This document shows positions 23,443-36,160 of a DNA stretch of 64,000 nucleotides, one piece after another. Under the pieces are notes generated by a model. The model made no database searches, was not told the DNA's origin, and was given only the letters and a program-made list of their open reading frames with translations. Numbering within the stretch: the first letter of the stretch is position 1; each line of letters starts with the position of its first letter. The translations under genes were made by a program, and so were the position numbers. The stretch comes from Cacajao melanocephalus (Eukaryota > Chordata > Mammalia > Primates > Pitheciidae), in the NCBI GenBank assembly GCA_963573385.1, contig CAUYLG010034856.1, positions 1-64,000 of the forward strand, given 5' to 3'.

Positions 23443-24884
23443 TATATTTTGTATTTATATATTATTTGTGTAAATATTTATTATTTAAATATATTTACAT
23501 TCAGTGAGAATATTGCCGTTATTTTTTTCTTAAATGTTTGGCAGAATTCACAGCACTATATGTAGGGTATTCATGCCAAAAAAATCATTGCCTGGAATCA
23601 CTCAAACCTCAAGATCTAACTACTTACTGGTTCCCAGAAAATTTGGGAGATTCAGGGAAGTTAAATGACACATGAAGAAGTCATCAGCCATATATACAAT
23701 AACAGAAATTTTACAAAGTAAATAATCTCATTTCTTCATATTTAGTGTTGAAATATTAAAATATCTTCACCTAATATGGAGAATGAGAGAATAAACATGC
23801 TTGTTCTCACAGCTTTGATTTCAAATTGTACTTTTTACCATCTTTGTACCTGTACTTTGTAAAAGAGGGAAAGGAAAGGAGAAATAGAGACAAACAAAGG
23901 ACAACAAACTAACACAAGTGTAGACCATTTTGTTTTAATTTGAACAAATCAATGGTAGAAGACATTTTTGAGACGATATGGAAATTTGAACATCTAGATA
24001 TTAGAAGACGTTAAGAAATATGGTTAATGTTAGATATATTAAAGTTTCTGTAGTTTAAAAAGTTATGTAGTTTATAAAGTTTTAAAGGTTCTGTAATTTA
24101 TAAAGTCTTGTATGTTTAAATGGACTGAAATGTTTTCAGGGATTAAAAAAACTTCAGAAAATAAGTAAATAAAGTAAAATACATAGTATGGATGGAATAG
24201 AAGAACCAAAATTAGCAAACTCTTACAGAAACTATGTGTAGTATATGGACTCATTATATATTGTTCTTTTTATTTTTGTGTATATTGAAAATGTCTGTTA
24301 TAAAAAGTTTAAATATTTTTAAAAGAATAAAAAAGAATTGCTAGTTTACAGATATAGAATCTTCAGTTTTATGTCTACTGCTGCTATAAACTGATTGACC
24401 TTGCTTTTCCCTATTACATATGGTTTATTTTAAACACTAAAATAATTTTCAAAGTTAATAAATATTTTACAAGGTACTGTTTTAGACATTTAAACCACAT
24501 TTTGAAGAAGATCTCATCCCATTTTGTAAGAGAAATATAAATGTGTGGAACTGAATAAGCAAAATCATTGCAGTTTTCTATGAATAAAATGACATTAATT
24601 TTTGAACATTAGATGATTGTCAGCCAGCTGTAATATCCTACAAGAGAACAGGAAGAATATCCCTTCTCTTCCTGCCTTGCAATCTCTCTTTAATGTCCCT
24701 CATTGAAAGAATCTTAATGGAAGCATATGGCAAAGGAGAAAGCCCCAGCATCAGAGCCAAGTATAAATGACTTTATTTGGAGCTGAGAATTAATAATTTA
24801 ATAACTAGCAAGCTTAGTATTAGTGATTCTATATGCTAAAGTTTAATCCAGTTTTATGTTTTGTTTGTCATCAAATAACATAAA
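23443..24884. other. Unassigned; possible L1M tail near 24.2-24.3 kb
   Basis: Mostly AT-rich and unrecognised. About 24230-24310 (ttgttctttttatttttgtg, aatgtctgttataaaaagtt) looks like an old L1 3' end on the plus strand. A degenerate repetition of a 'gtagtttataaagtt' word occupies 24040-24107. Confidence 0.45.
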
Positions 24885-25140
24885 CTGCACAGAATAATGA
24901 TTAATAATGTAGACTTTAGAATCAAGCAGCTAATCCTGGCTTCTAGTTGGAAATATGGATAAAGTCCTGAAACTGTCCAAGCCATAGTCATTTCATCCTT
25001 AACCTGAAAATAATAATTATATCTACTTTATATGGTTGTTATGAAGAAAAGGTAAAATGTAAAATAGGTAATAGAATCTGGTTAATAAATACAAACTACT
25101 GTAATTTGTTATGATCATTATCTTGTAATCATTATCATTA
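24885..25140 (+). mobile_element. MIR SINE
   Basis: Sense MIR order: a 'taatgtagactttagaatc' tRNA-like start, taatcctggcttctag, aagtcctgaaactgtccaag, acctgaaaataataattata, tggttgttatgaagaaaagg, and the 3' part ending tcattatcttg. Diverged, as usual for MIR. Confidence 0.72.
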
Positions 25141-26584
25141 TTATTTTTGTTTTACTTAGACCAAAAGTTTAGTAAAAAATTGAGTATAAATATTTTGATA
25201 CTTTGGAAAATAATTTGTCTACTTTTAATTATTGTCATTCACACATTCATTTTGCAAGTCATCATCTTTAATGATATAACATTTAGTCATCAAAATAATA
25301 TTGGGAAACAAAAATAATGTTTTCAGCTGCAGCTAACCTAAAATAGCTTGGAAAATTCAGAGAAACATTAAAGATTTTCCTCTAGAGGTAAGTAAGTAAA
25401 TAGATTTCAGCTAGAGACCTCTAGAACTGATGCACGTATCTACTTCAAATGTCATTATTACATTCACTATACTTAAGACCAATCAAGCATCCTTCAAGAA
25501 ACAAATACTTCAGATGGAGATGGTCTTTACTTCAAATTGTTCTCCTATTTGTGTTGGAGTTTGAAAAAGAATTCTTAATGATGAGCCACTGAATAGTGTT
25601 AGTTAACACAGTCCTACTGATTAAGCATCAACTGATAAACCATAAAATTATAGGGAAGCATAAAGCCAAATGCTGAAAAGTTCTTCTGCCAACAGATTAC
25701 AGCATCAGGGATGATGTGTTGCTATTATTTTGTCTTTATACTGAGTATAAAGCCACTTCCATTATTGTTTGTTATTATGGAATATATATGTATGTCAGTT
25801 TTGTCTTCATCTTAAACTACCTTCAATTACTTAATTTTCTTAAGGAAAAGACGCCCTTCATAAAGCAAATTCATCTGAAAACTTTATTGTAAAATGCATG
25901 ATGTAATGACTTAAATTTAAACCCTCTTCAGAACATGTTTACCTACTGAATCTTCTCACTTTATTAGGCAATCAAGATTTCTTTTTATTGCAAAGTAACT
26001 TTTATGTTATATAATTAAAGAATAGCCAAAAAAATGACTTGTAAAAACCAATTTTATTAAGTCACAAGATAAGCCTTCATAAATTTTCTAGGCCTACCTA
26101 TGTATTTAGCGTATTCTAGCAATACTACTCTGAAGCAAGGATTAAGCAGGATCAATTTTTGTCTTCTGAACAAAATTTATCATCATTTTAAATTACATTT
26201 GACTATTTGTAGTTTTTCCCATTTTTGTTATTTATTTTTTAGACACTCCCCCACCGCAATTTAACTGGCTGTGATACTATGCCTAGCTAGAAGATTCTGT
26301 TAGAAATGCTGAAAAATTCAACATAATGTTTTTCTCTGCTAAGAGATATTTGTCTCTTCTGCTTTCTGTCATGCCTTGTGATTTCTTGTTAGGACTGATG
26401 TAAGAACTTACTGATGACCCTGACAGTACCTCATTTCCTTACAAGCTATCCTCAACACTTCTGCCTAAGAGTTCTCTAAAATATAAACCTGAGTTTTGTT
26501 TTTGCTTTTGTTTTAGTTTTGCTTAAATTTTTTTCTTGGTTCTATGTCAGAATTAATGTCAGAATTAATGTCAAACCTTACTGT
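25141..26584. other. Unassigned
   Basis: No named element. It holds a small perfect tandem: atgtcagaatta twice at 26544-26555 and 26556-26567, followed by a partial third copy. Confidence 0.5.
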
Positions 26585-26875
26585 GATATAGGAGATTATA
26601 CTTACCTCTTTAATCCTCAACTCTGACCAAAGTGTCTGAGTTTAAGTTCCAGCTCAATAATTAGTTAGCTGGGTTACCTTTGGCAAGTCACTTAAACTCT
26701 GTGGGTCTCTGTATTCTCATTTGTAAAATGTTAGAAATAATACTATTATTTTTTAGAAGTTATTGTTGAGAAGATTAAATTAGTTAATATATGTAAAATG
26801 TAAAATGTTCAGAATGATGCCTGGCACAAAATAGAAACTATATAACTTCGGCCACTGTTATTATTTTGTCGTTGC
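26585..26875 (+). mobile_element. MIR SINE
   Basis: Clear sense MIR: gagtttaagttccagctcaa, tagctgggttacctttggca, agtcacttaaactctgtggg, ctcatttgtaaaatg, gttgagaagattaaatta and a 3' part with gatgcctggcacaaaatag. Confidence 0.85.
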
Positions 26876-26929
26876 TATTTTTATTTTTCCTATCACAGCC
26901 TTTTGAAACCAGTACAAACACATGTAATG

Positions 26930-27235
26930 CAGCAGTCATAATGATACTGAGCACTCCTTTTTCTCTCTTTATTCCTTCTTGTTGCTCTTCAAGATTCAGT
27001 TCATGTTTCAATCCTGTGACCATCCTCCATGTAGGTTACCTCCTCATATGACCTATAAACACTTCTTTGTATATATAAAATACTTAAGCTTCTTGGTTAT
27101 CTATTTTAAAAGATTATAAATATTTTAAAGTCAGGAATTGGTTTGTTGTGAGCTTCTTGTTTCTAATCTCTGAGCCTCTAACAAAACAAAGTCTGGTATA
27201 TACATATATTTAATATTTGATGAATTTTTGAATTG
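26930..27235 (+). mobile_element. Possible L2 3' end
   Basis: It includes cttcaagattcagttcatg, resembling the L2 'ttcaggtctcagctcaaatg' block, and ends with aaagtctggtatatac...atatttgatgaatt, like the L2 3' end. Low similarity. Confidence 0.42.
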
Positions 27236-28725
27236 TTTTTGTGAACTAGAGACAAAGAAACAGACTCCCCTCAGTTGAATTTTATTCTCTCTGTTAAAAT
27301 ATCATTTGCTACTTTGGAGTTATATTGTTAAGTTTTTTTTTTTCAGTACATCTGAAAAATCGAATACTCAGAACCTGCCTTTCTCTTAAGGGCTAACAGA
27401 TTAGTAGCAGCAACCTCAGGTCAAGTACAAAGCTAGCTTTTGTATTTTTCAATGAAGATACAATTTGTTGAGAGGAGTTATAAGAAAATCTTCCGAAAGC
27501 AAAATCATTTTTAGTAAAGAAGGAGTTAAAAAATAGCAACTATTATACTGAAGTAATTTCTACTGTTAACCAATTTTAGCCAGTTAGTATACTGCCCATG
27601 TAATCAAGAACTCCTTTTCTGAAATTTTATATGCACTTTTTATTTTCTGTTTTATAAGTAAGCCTCATACTTTTTCATTGATTTCCATTAGAGTGAGAAG
27701 AGCAGTGGTCCAGAAACAACCCATGAATCACATTATCTAATTTAATTAAGGTGAACTGGAGGTTTCTTTAAAGATTGAACAGTCAGCAGACAACTAAAAA
27801 TGAAACTTTAAACTAGCTTTGTAGTGGACATAAGCATCTGCCATTTACCATGACTATCCACTTTTACATTCCTTGATAGGTTTATGAATAATTCCACTGA
27901 TACCACAGTACAGTACTGGATTTACATAAGCAAAGCAAGTGTTTCCATAAATTAATATATTGCTTAGTCCCAAACAATCCTAGGATAAAATTCGTATCTC
28001 TAATTTTATGAACTATGCTTTTGAGTGTGTGGCACTCAAGTCTATAAAAAACATTTTATTGTATCAGTGTAATCTCGTTTGATCTCAGTAACTATGAACT
28101 CTACTTGTCATGAGATTTCCTGGTCAGAGGATGCAATGTGCTTCCATCAGTAGAACGTTGATCATAAGTGGCTTTCAGGAAAAAGATACATTCCTGAAGC
28201 AAGGAGAAAGTTTACAGTTGTAAGGAAAGTACCAGGCATTAACTGTTTTCCTTCAGATGCATTGTAGCAAGTTGGCACAGGTTGACTAACAAATAGAGAA
28301 TGAGAACTTGATTCATTGACTGCACATCACGAGATTTTGTTCTAAATTTGCATCTGAATAGAGCAGATGCCCATCTTTCAGAGGTAAAACTTTGTAAGAA
28401 CAGTTCCTGAGATGATGCTATTGAATGATGAATTCTTAAAAATGATTTGCTTTCTGTTACATAAATAGAGCAAATATTCAGTATTCAGTACTTATTTGTT
28501 TTATTATCTCAGATTTTACCCTAATATCTAAAAGATTTTTCATTCTTATTCAGTTATTCTTTAAATCAATTTTTACATTTATTTCTTGTAAGATTTCATA
28601 CTGCTTATGAAAGGGTCTAATATCTATTATTGTGAGCCTTTTGCTGGAAAGAATAAAATGAGTAGTTTGAATTTACATTAAGCTTAAGAAAATAATTTTC
28701 CATTTGCTGATTTTTGAATAAGTAA
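27236..28725. other. Unassigned
   Basis: No element, exon or RNA gene recognised. Confidence 0.5.
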
Positions 28726-28799
28726 ATAGAGTCAGCTAACTTGGTTAGAATGTGGTGCTTATGAGATTACAATTGCAGGTTTGATTCCTGTATAGGGTA
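28726..28799 (+). pseudogene. tRNA-Ile-like relic (tRNA pseudogene or tRNA-derived SINE head)
   Basis: 74 bases align without gaps to the nuclear tRNA-Ile(AAU) type, with roughly two thirds identity by eye from memory of the family. Best-kept parts are the D arm and anticodon stem (ttggttagaatgtggtgct) and the T arm with a B-box word ggtttgattcc. The anticodon position reads TAT instead of AAT, and the acceptor stem no longer pairs. No CCA tail, A tail or target duplication is clear. It could be a fossil tRNA gene or the head of an old SINE. Confidence 0.55.
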
Positions 28800-28802
28800 A
28801 TT

Positions 28803-29632
28803 AGTCTTATGTGGAAGGAAACCATTCAAAGACCATAATTTGGACCCCCAGTGGAATTCTTATGAAAGGAGAATAAGGATATGAGTTGTAAAGAGCTCAT
28901 GGCAAAGCTGGCTTTACTTCTCAGGTAAAGACAACATATACAATATTTTTTTAATTTAGAATATTTAGCTTGTCAACTGGCAGGTAGCATCATCATTTTA
29001 TATGGTGTTACATATAATCATTTAAGTGACACTTAAATGGAATATAGACTCAGCTCCTTTCTCATTTAGCTCCATGCCACTGGAAATCACTTGGAATTGG
29101 TGGGCATACTGAGCATAGGTTGGAGCTACAGAATGCAAAGAATAATTGAGAAATGACCCCCTGCTAGAGCAATTATTAAGAATCATTCTTTAATTGCTAT
29201 AAATATTCTATCAAACTGAGCAATACCAACCTTAAAAACACATTTATTTAGATACATTTACTAAGAGAAACAATTAAACTTAGTTTAATTTTATCCTGTT
29301 TGTTTTGTATATGGCAGATCTTTGTCAATCAACATGGATTTTGAAAGTATATTTTATTTGTGCCGTATGTTTTCTGCATATTGTTGGTGTATTAAAAGTA
29401 AAGTTTAAAAACTCAACTTAGTTTTAGGATTATTGTATACATTAAATTACTTTTCACACATTTGATTGTTTTCATTTGATAAGGCTATAGCATTTATAAC
29501 AGAAATAAGTAGCTACTGTGGGGGATTTGGAAAATATATAAAAGTGTAAATAAAATGAAAATATGAAGTATTCACAATTCCTGCCAATGCACATAATCAT
29601 GTGTATTGTCTTTTTGTTTCTTTTCTCTGTAC
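28803..29632. other. Unassigned
   Basis: AT-rich sequence with no recognised element. The right end is the target site of the following Alu. Confidence 0.5.
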
Positions 29633-29646
29633 AAGAAAAATATATC

Positions 29647-29928
29647 GGCTGCACATGGTGCCTCACCTGTAATCCCAGCACTTTGGGAGGCCGAGGTCGG
29701 TGGGTCACTTAAGCTCAGGAGTTCAAGACCAGCCTGGCCAACATGGGGAAACCCTGTCTCTACTAAAAATACAAGAATTAGCCAAGCATGGTGGTGGGCA
29801 CCTGTAATTCCAGCTACTTAGCAGAATTGCTTGAACTTGCAAGGCAAAGGTTGCAGTGAGCCAAGACTGTGCCAGTGTACTCCAGCCTGCTGGGTGACAG
29901 AATGAGACTCCATCTCAAAAAAAAAAAA
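29647..29928 (+). mobile_element. Alu element, plus strand, with target duplication
   Basis: It starts ggctgcacatggtgcctcac and ends catctcaaaaaaaa. A gap in the right arm (cagctacttagcagaattgc) removes the usual 'gaggctgaggca' block. The flank agaaaaatatatc occurs at 29634-29646 and 29929-29941. It inserted next to a mariner element. Confidence 0.96.
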
Positions 29929-29949
29929 AGAAAAATATATCAATATGAA

Positions 29950-31160
29950 AGATGAAATCAAAAAGTTCCTGTTAAATGGAATTAAAAGATAAAAATATAA
30001 ACTTTATTTCTCAACATAAACCCCATCAAGACGTTTTTTAAAGCAATGATACCACCCTTTTAATCCATCCCTAAAGAACTAAGGATCATGGGAATTTAAC
30101 CATATCAATGCAGTCTTTTTATTAATGACTGAAGAAAAACGAATGCCTTTCATGGATTTTTTTAAGATTAGGAAACAAAAAGAATTCAGAAGAAGCCAAA
30201 TCTGAACTGTAGTGTGGATGTCTAATAATTTCCCTTCAAAACTCTCCCAAAATTGCTCTTGTCTGTTAAGAGGAATGAGCAGGAGCATTGTGGTGGAGAA
30301 GGACTCTCAGCTGAAGCTTCCCAGGAGTTTTATTCCTAAAGCTTTTGCTCACTTTCTCAAAACACTCATAATATGCAGCTATAATCATTCTTTGGCCCTC
30401 AGGAAAGTCAACAGGCAAAGTGCCTTGAGCATCCCCAAAACACTGTTGCTATGACCTTTGCTCTTGATCAGTTTGCTTTTGCTTTGCCTGGATGACTTCT
30501 ACCTCTCGGTAGCCATTGCTTTGATTGTGCTTTGCCTTCAGGATTATATTGGTAAGGCTATGTTTCATCTCCTGTTGCATTAGGATCTTGATCCCACTTG
30601 TTTAAAATTTCCATTGAAATCTCTGCTCATGTCTGCAGCTGATCTGGGAGCAATGGTTTTGGCACCCATCCAGTGGAAAGTTTGTTCAACTTTTAATTTT
30701 CAGTCCGAATTGTATACGCTGAATTAATTGAGATGTCTATGGTGTTGGCTGTTGTTTCTGCTGTTAATCATTGGTCCTCTTCAATTAGGGCACAAACAAG
30801 ATTAATTTTATTCTTATAAATTGACATAGATGGTCTGCTACTGTGGGCTTCATTTTCAACATCTTCTTTTTCCTTCTTGAAATAAGTTACTATTTGTAAA
30901 CTGCTAATTTCTTTGGGGCATTGTCCCCATAAACTTTTTGTAAAGCATCAGTGATTTTGCCATTCTTCTACCCAAGCTTCACCATAAACTTGATGTGTGT
31001 TCTTGCTTCCATTTTAGTAGAATTCAAGTTGCTCTGATAGAGGCTCTTTTAAAACTAATGTCTTATTCTTCTTAGTGACTCAAACTAGATTCTGTTCAGA
31101 GATGTTATAACAAGTTAGTGAAAGTTTTGTTATGCAAAAAGTACATATTTTCCATGAGTT
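29950..31160 (-). mobile_element. Mariner DNA transposon (Hsmar2-like), minus strand
   Basis: About 1.2 kb around a full-span mariner transposase remnant. Short non-coding flanks lie on both sides, as in mariners of ~1.3 kb. I could not define the terminal inverted repeats or TA target, so the ends are approximate. The assignment rests on the protein remnant. Confidence 0.8.
30004..31012 (-). pseudogene. Mariner transposase remnant, full span, inactivated
   Basis: The inferred start codon at 31012 gives MEARTHIKFMVKLG then a stop. The helix-turn-helix region continues as DALQKVYGDNAPKK. The C-terminal part includes FCFLILKKSMKG (the mariner 'SDFFLFPNLKKSL' region), TALIWLNSHDP, and an end GWYHCFKKRLDGVYVEK followed by a stop at 30004-30006. 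The span is about 336 codons, normal for a mariner transposase, which cuts and joins at TA through a DDD catalytic triad. Several stops and indels inactivate it. Confidence 0.82.
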
Positions 31161-31189
31161 TCTTGAAGATCCCTTTTACAGGCAAACTA

Positions 31190-31610
31190 TAGCCTACTTT
31201 TTCCCATTGCATATTTTTTTCTATCAGTTGTTCTTTTAAATGCCACCTTAATGGCTGAATAATCTTTGACCTTAAATATATACTTACTCAACTACTTAAC
31301 TACTTTACTTAACTAATATCCAAATCTTAGAATTTATGGAGTTTTTAATATTAGAAATAAAATCACAGTGAACACCTTTGTCTACAAATGTGACCTAATT
31401 TTTCATTGGTTCTTTAGTCTTCAGACTGACATTGTTACTTTAAAAGGTTTGAATATGTATGTCTTTTATCATAAATTGCCAAATTTCTCACACCTTTCCC
31501 AAATCATTCCAATTTATTCTGCTACTATCACAGTACAGGGCACTCAATTCTTCACAGTCTCACTACCTCTACTACTATTATTTTAAAACTAGGAGGACTA
31601 CAATTTTATG
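31190..31610 (-). mobile_element. Old L1M fragment, antisense
   Basis: It shows the antisense L1M 3'-region pattern: taatggctgaataatctttg, a 'ttatggagtttttaatatta' block, aatcacagtgaacaccttt, and aaattgccaaatttctcac leading to a ttctgctactatcacagtac region. Diverged. Confidence 0.6.
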
Positions 31611-33055
31611 TAATTCCTAGAACTTGCTTTCTATAACTCTTTTAATTTCTATGCAAATCTACATGGTAAAAGACATTCATGTATTTTTATTTTATTACAC
31701 CAAAATCATATATATATTATTTTAAAAGACATGTTCTAGTCACAAAGCAATATTCGTTTTTTTGTAAATTAATGAAAATAGACATTATCAACATGTGTGT
31801 GTGTGTGTGTGTAGATATTTAAAAGATAAAATTGTTTAAATATGGCCCAAAATATATTAGGAATTATTAATAATGGCCATTAGGCCACAAAAATTATAGA
31901 TTATAATGTGACCTCTGCCATAAGATTTCTACAAAGGAAATGGCAACTTTTATGAGACATGCTTTTGGTATCGTTAATAAAGTGTTGAGTCATTACTCAG
32001 CCTATTGGAGGAGAGGTTTGAGAATTCTATGGGGATTTTTTGAGGAGACAAACTAAATGTATCTCCAGATTTAGTCATTCATGTGTGCCTGGGTTTGCCT
32101 CCTCTTCTCCCAGCTTTGTTCATTCTTTATTTTTTCCCTAAAAATACTCTCCCAGTTCTGGTCAAATGTTCCATGTGCACTTAAAATCATACACCAGTAA
32201 AAATACTCAATTAGCAGCAGATTGGCACATTTTTCTAGAATTTTTTCTAGCCAAAATCTAAGATGTTCGTGAAAGTCTCTGCTTCCATGTTGGACTAAAT
32301 TTTCTCTATCAAAAGACATATTTAATTCATAGAAAGAAAGATTCCCAAGCAGTATGTCTTCCAATGTTGGTTGTGTATTTAATTCACAAATTAAAATATA
32401 CTGCTAATTAGCAACTTTTAGGTTTCTTTTTATTGAAAATTAAACAATGTTTTAGAATTCAACGTACCAAAGTGCATACATTGAAAGAGTTAAGTCCCTA
32501 ACCTTCCCAAATCCAAAATAAACTGTTTTTCCTCAAATTGGTATTAATAGGAGATTTTGAATGTTTTCTAGTGTTTTTCAATTAAAGAATGAGTTTTCTT
32601 TATGAACTGTAGAGTTTACTGGAGTCTTTCAGCTCTGCCTGTACATATGCATAGTAAAAGTGTTCTAAAGCATGAAGGTGCTTTCAAACAGGAAGAGCCC
32701 TATAACTGCTTAAGAAGGATTTCCAGTCTAGGACCAGCCCAGACCATAGCAGTATAAGTGATAAACCAGTGATTTTCATGTTGGTGATCTCTTTCCCTTT
32801 AGATACCAATGGATACCCATGACTCCCCAGAAAAGCATTTTCTGTCCCACAGGCACCCATCCTCCACACCTCTTCTGTTTTTTCTTATCTTTAATTCTAG
32901 ATTCGATTTTATTTTATTCACAATTCCATGAAGTTAAAACTGAAATTGCTGATTGTGTGTCAAATTTTTGGAAAGAACATCTTAATCTGAAAGAATGATT
33001 TCTATAATGGGATTGGATCAATGCCTAAAATCACACAAGTTTTATTAGTTAAAAC
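31611..33055. other. Unassigned; short (TG)n at 31793-31812
   Basis: The only clear feature is a run of about ten TG units at 31793-31812. The rest is unrecognised AT-rich sequence, with a slightly more GC-rich patch near 32660-32880 that has no exon-like frame I can support. Confidence 0.5.
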
Positions 33056-34060
<1,005 letters not shown>

Positions 34061-34399
34061 CTATGTACCCCTAAGGAAAAGATTCTGTGACCATTAACCA
34101 CTTGAGAAAAAATGCAAATTTATTGTAAATAGCAGGTTAACCACTGTTCAGTGATTTCTTTATAACATGAAAACACTGTCTCAACATTTTCTTCTCCAGG
34201 GTAAATAATTCATTTTCCAATGGCTATAAAAACTGCTAAACTCCTCTCATAGCTAATTAATTAGTTAAGGCTGTTGAAAACCTCTGAATGACTTATAAAA
34301 ATGTCAACACAATTGTTTATCTTGTTAGCAGAATACTAATTAAAACTTTGTTAAATGAATTGCATTTTTGAGAGATTGTGTTGAGCCCTTCAGGTTTTA
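34061..34399. other. Unassigned
   Basis: No recognised element; AT-rich. Confidence 0.5.
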
Positions 34400-35060
34400 A
34401 AATAAACCACAATCTATAAAATTCACATTCAAAACAGTATACAACGAAAGTAACTCATCTATACTCGTTGATCTGCCATCAGGCAGTACTTCTCCCAGAA
34501 GACAAACACCTTTAACTAATTTCTTGTGCGACAGAGAGACAGAGAGAAAGCTTGCAAGTATATACTGTTATCAAGCCAAATAGTCATACTATCAGCACCT
34601 TGCCTTTGTTCTTCTGGACAACATAGTGACATGTTTTAGGGATGTTTTCATATCAGTATTTATAAATTCATATCATTCTTTTTAACAGCTATGTGGTATT
34701 CTAATGGGTAGACATACTTCAGTCCATAATAGTGGATGTTTAGATTATATTCAACACAAATTACCTAAATCATCAAAACTGTTGCAATAAACTGTTATGT
34801 GCATATGCCATTTCCCATATGTGCAAAAGCATCTGCAAGATAAATTATTAGGAGAACTCTTTAATAAAATGGTCAGTACATTTTCAGTTAACACATGTGT
34901 TTGTATTACCTTCCCTGGCAATTGATGCTGATTATACATTCACTTCAACATGTCTCTATATCAGAATGTTTCTACACACCCTGAACAACTGAGAGTATTA
35001 TCTATATTTTGATATTTGTCAGCCTTTGAGAAAGGAAATTGTGTTTTGCTATAGTTTTTG
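34400..35060 (-). mobile_element. Old L1M 3' region, antisense
   Basis: It contains a second set of L1M antisense landmarks: cccagaagacaaacaccttt, ctaatttcttgtgcg, tttttaacagctatgtggta, tgttgcaataaactgttatg, catatgtgcaaaagcatctg, and gatatttgtcagcctttgag. It repeats the same part of the element as 33.06-34.06 kb, so it is a separate L1M copy. Confidence 0.65.
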
Positions 35061-35079
35061 TTCGTTGGTTGGTTTGGCA

Positions 35080-36160
35080 TGTTTTTATTTTCTAAATTAG
35101 AATCATATTGTCTATTTCATTTTTAAGTCTGCTTTTATGTGTTTGGCAAAATTTTTAGAACCTTTCACATGTATTATTCTTTATAAACAATATTTTAACA
35201 AACTGATTTTGGAATATTTTTAAATTTACATAAATATTGCAAAGATAATACATTTGTATTTTCCCTTTCACTTATATATTTATTCAGTCATTTATTTATA
35301 TTCTATAGACTCATGTATATTAAATAACTTTAGGTCATAATCCAACACTCTGCTGTTTATTTTGTTGCTCAGATTCTTTCAGATGTAGCCATTGGGAGTT
35401 CTTTCAGTTTTTATTTTTATTTCTTTTTTTCTTATTTTTGTGACAGGGTCTCACTTTGTCACACAGTCTGGAATGCAGTGACATGTTACAGCTCACTGCA
35501 GCCTTGACCTCTTGAGCTCAAGTGATCCTCCCACTTTAGCCTCCCAAGTAGCTGAGACCATCAGTGCATGCCACCACACCTGGCTAATATTCTTTTTTTT
35601 AGTTTTTGTAAAGATAGGGTCTCCCTATGTTGCCCAGGCAGGTCTCAAACTCCTGAGCCTAAGTGTTAGGTGATCTTTCTGTCTTGGCCTCCCAAAGTGT
35701 TGAGATTACAGGTGTAAGCCATCTAGCCTGGTGGAACCTCTTTCAGGTTGGCACCTATGTCCCTTTGACATAGTCCCCAGCATTTTGTTAGTTGAGCACT
35801 TCTTTATTTTCTGGTTCAAGATGCTCCTGGAACATCTTGTATTTTCGTTGCCTGCGCCAGCAATCAACCATTTCACCAAGGACGCCTGGTTCCCGTTATT
35901 GGAGAATGGTATTTATAAATGAAAATCTGGGTACTGGATATGTTTGTTGCTACTGGAGAGTGATTGCTTCAAAGCCATCGTAGTGCACAGAGTTAGGTAA
36001 CACATATACCTATAATTATGTCTCTATCTATCCCTCTGTTTATATATTAAGGTAAAACATTAATTCCTGTTTATGTCTCCAACTCTTATCCAGTAGTACA
36101 TTCTAGTCTTTCTTTTTTGTTTCTCTGTAACTTCTATCTCTGAGGATGTGAACAACATAG
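35080..36160. mobile_element. Ancient L1-type (L1ME/HAL1-like) repeat, split by an AluJ
   Basis: The right part (cctatgtccctttgacatag, gttgagcacttctttatttt, ctcctggaacatcttgtatt, accatttcaccaaggacgcc, gaatggtatttataaatga) matches a familiar old mammalian repeat I associate with L1ME/HAL1. The left part, before the Alu, contains tgtagccattgggagttctt in the expected order. Family and orientation are not certain. Confidence 0.5.
35410..35731 (-). mobile_element. AluJ-like element, minus strand
   Basis: An antisense Alu with AluJ-type text: gacagggtctcactttgtca, ctcactgcagccttgacctc, gagctcaagtgatcctccc and gatagggtctccctatgttg. Short flanking matches (ttctttcag / cctctttcag) suggest a target duplication. 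Confidence 0.93.

Noticed and set aside
28726..28799. Functional tRNA gene
   Set aside because: The acceptor stem does not pair, the anticodon loop is altered and the A-box is mutated.
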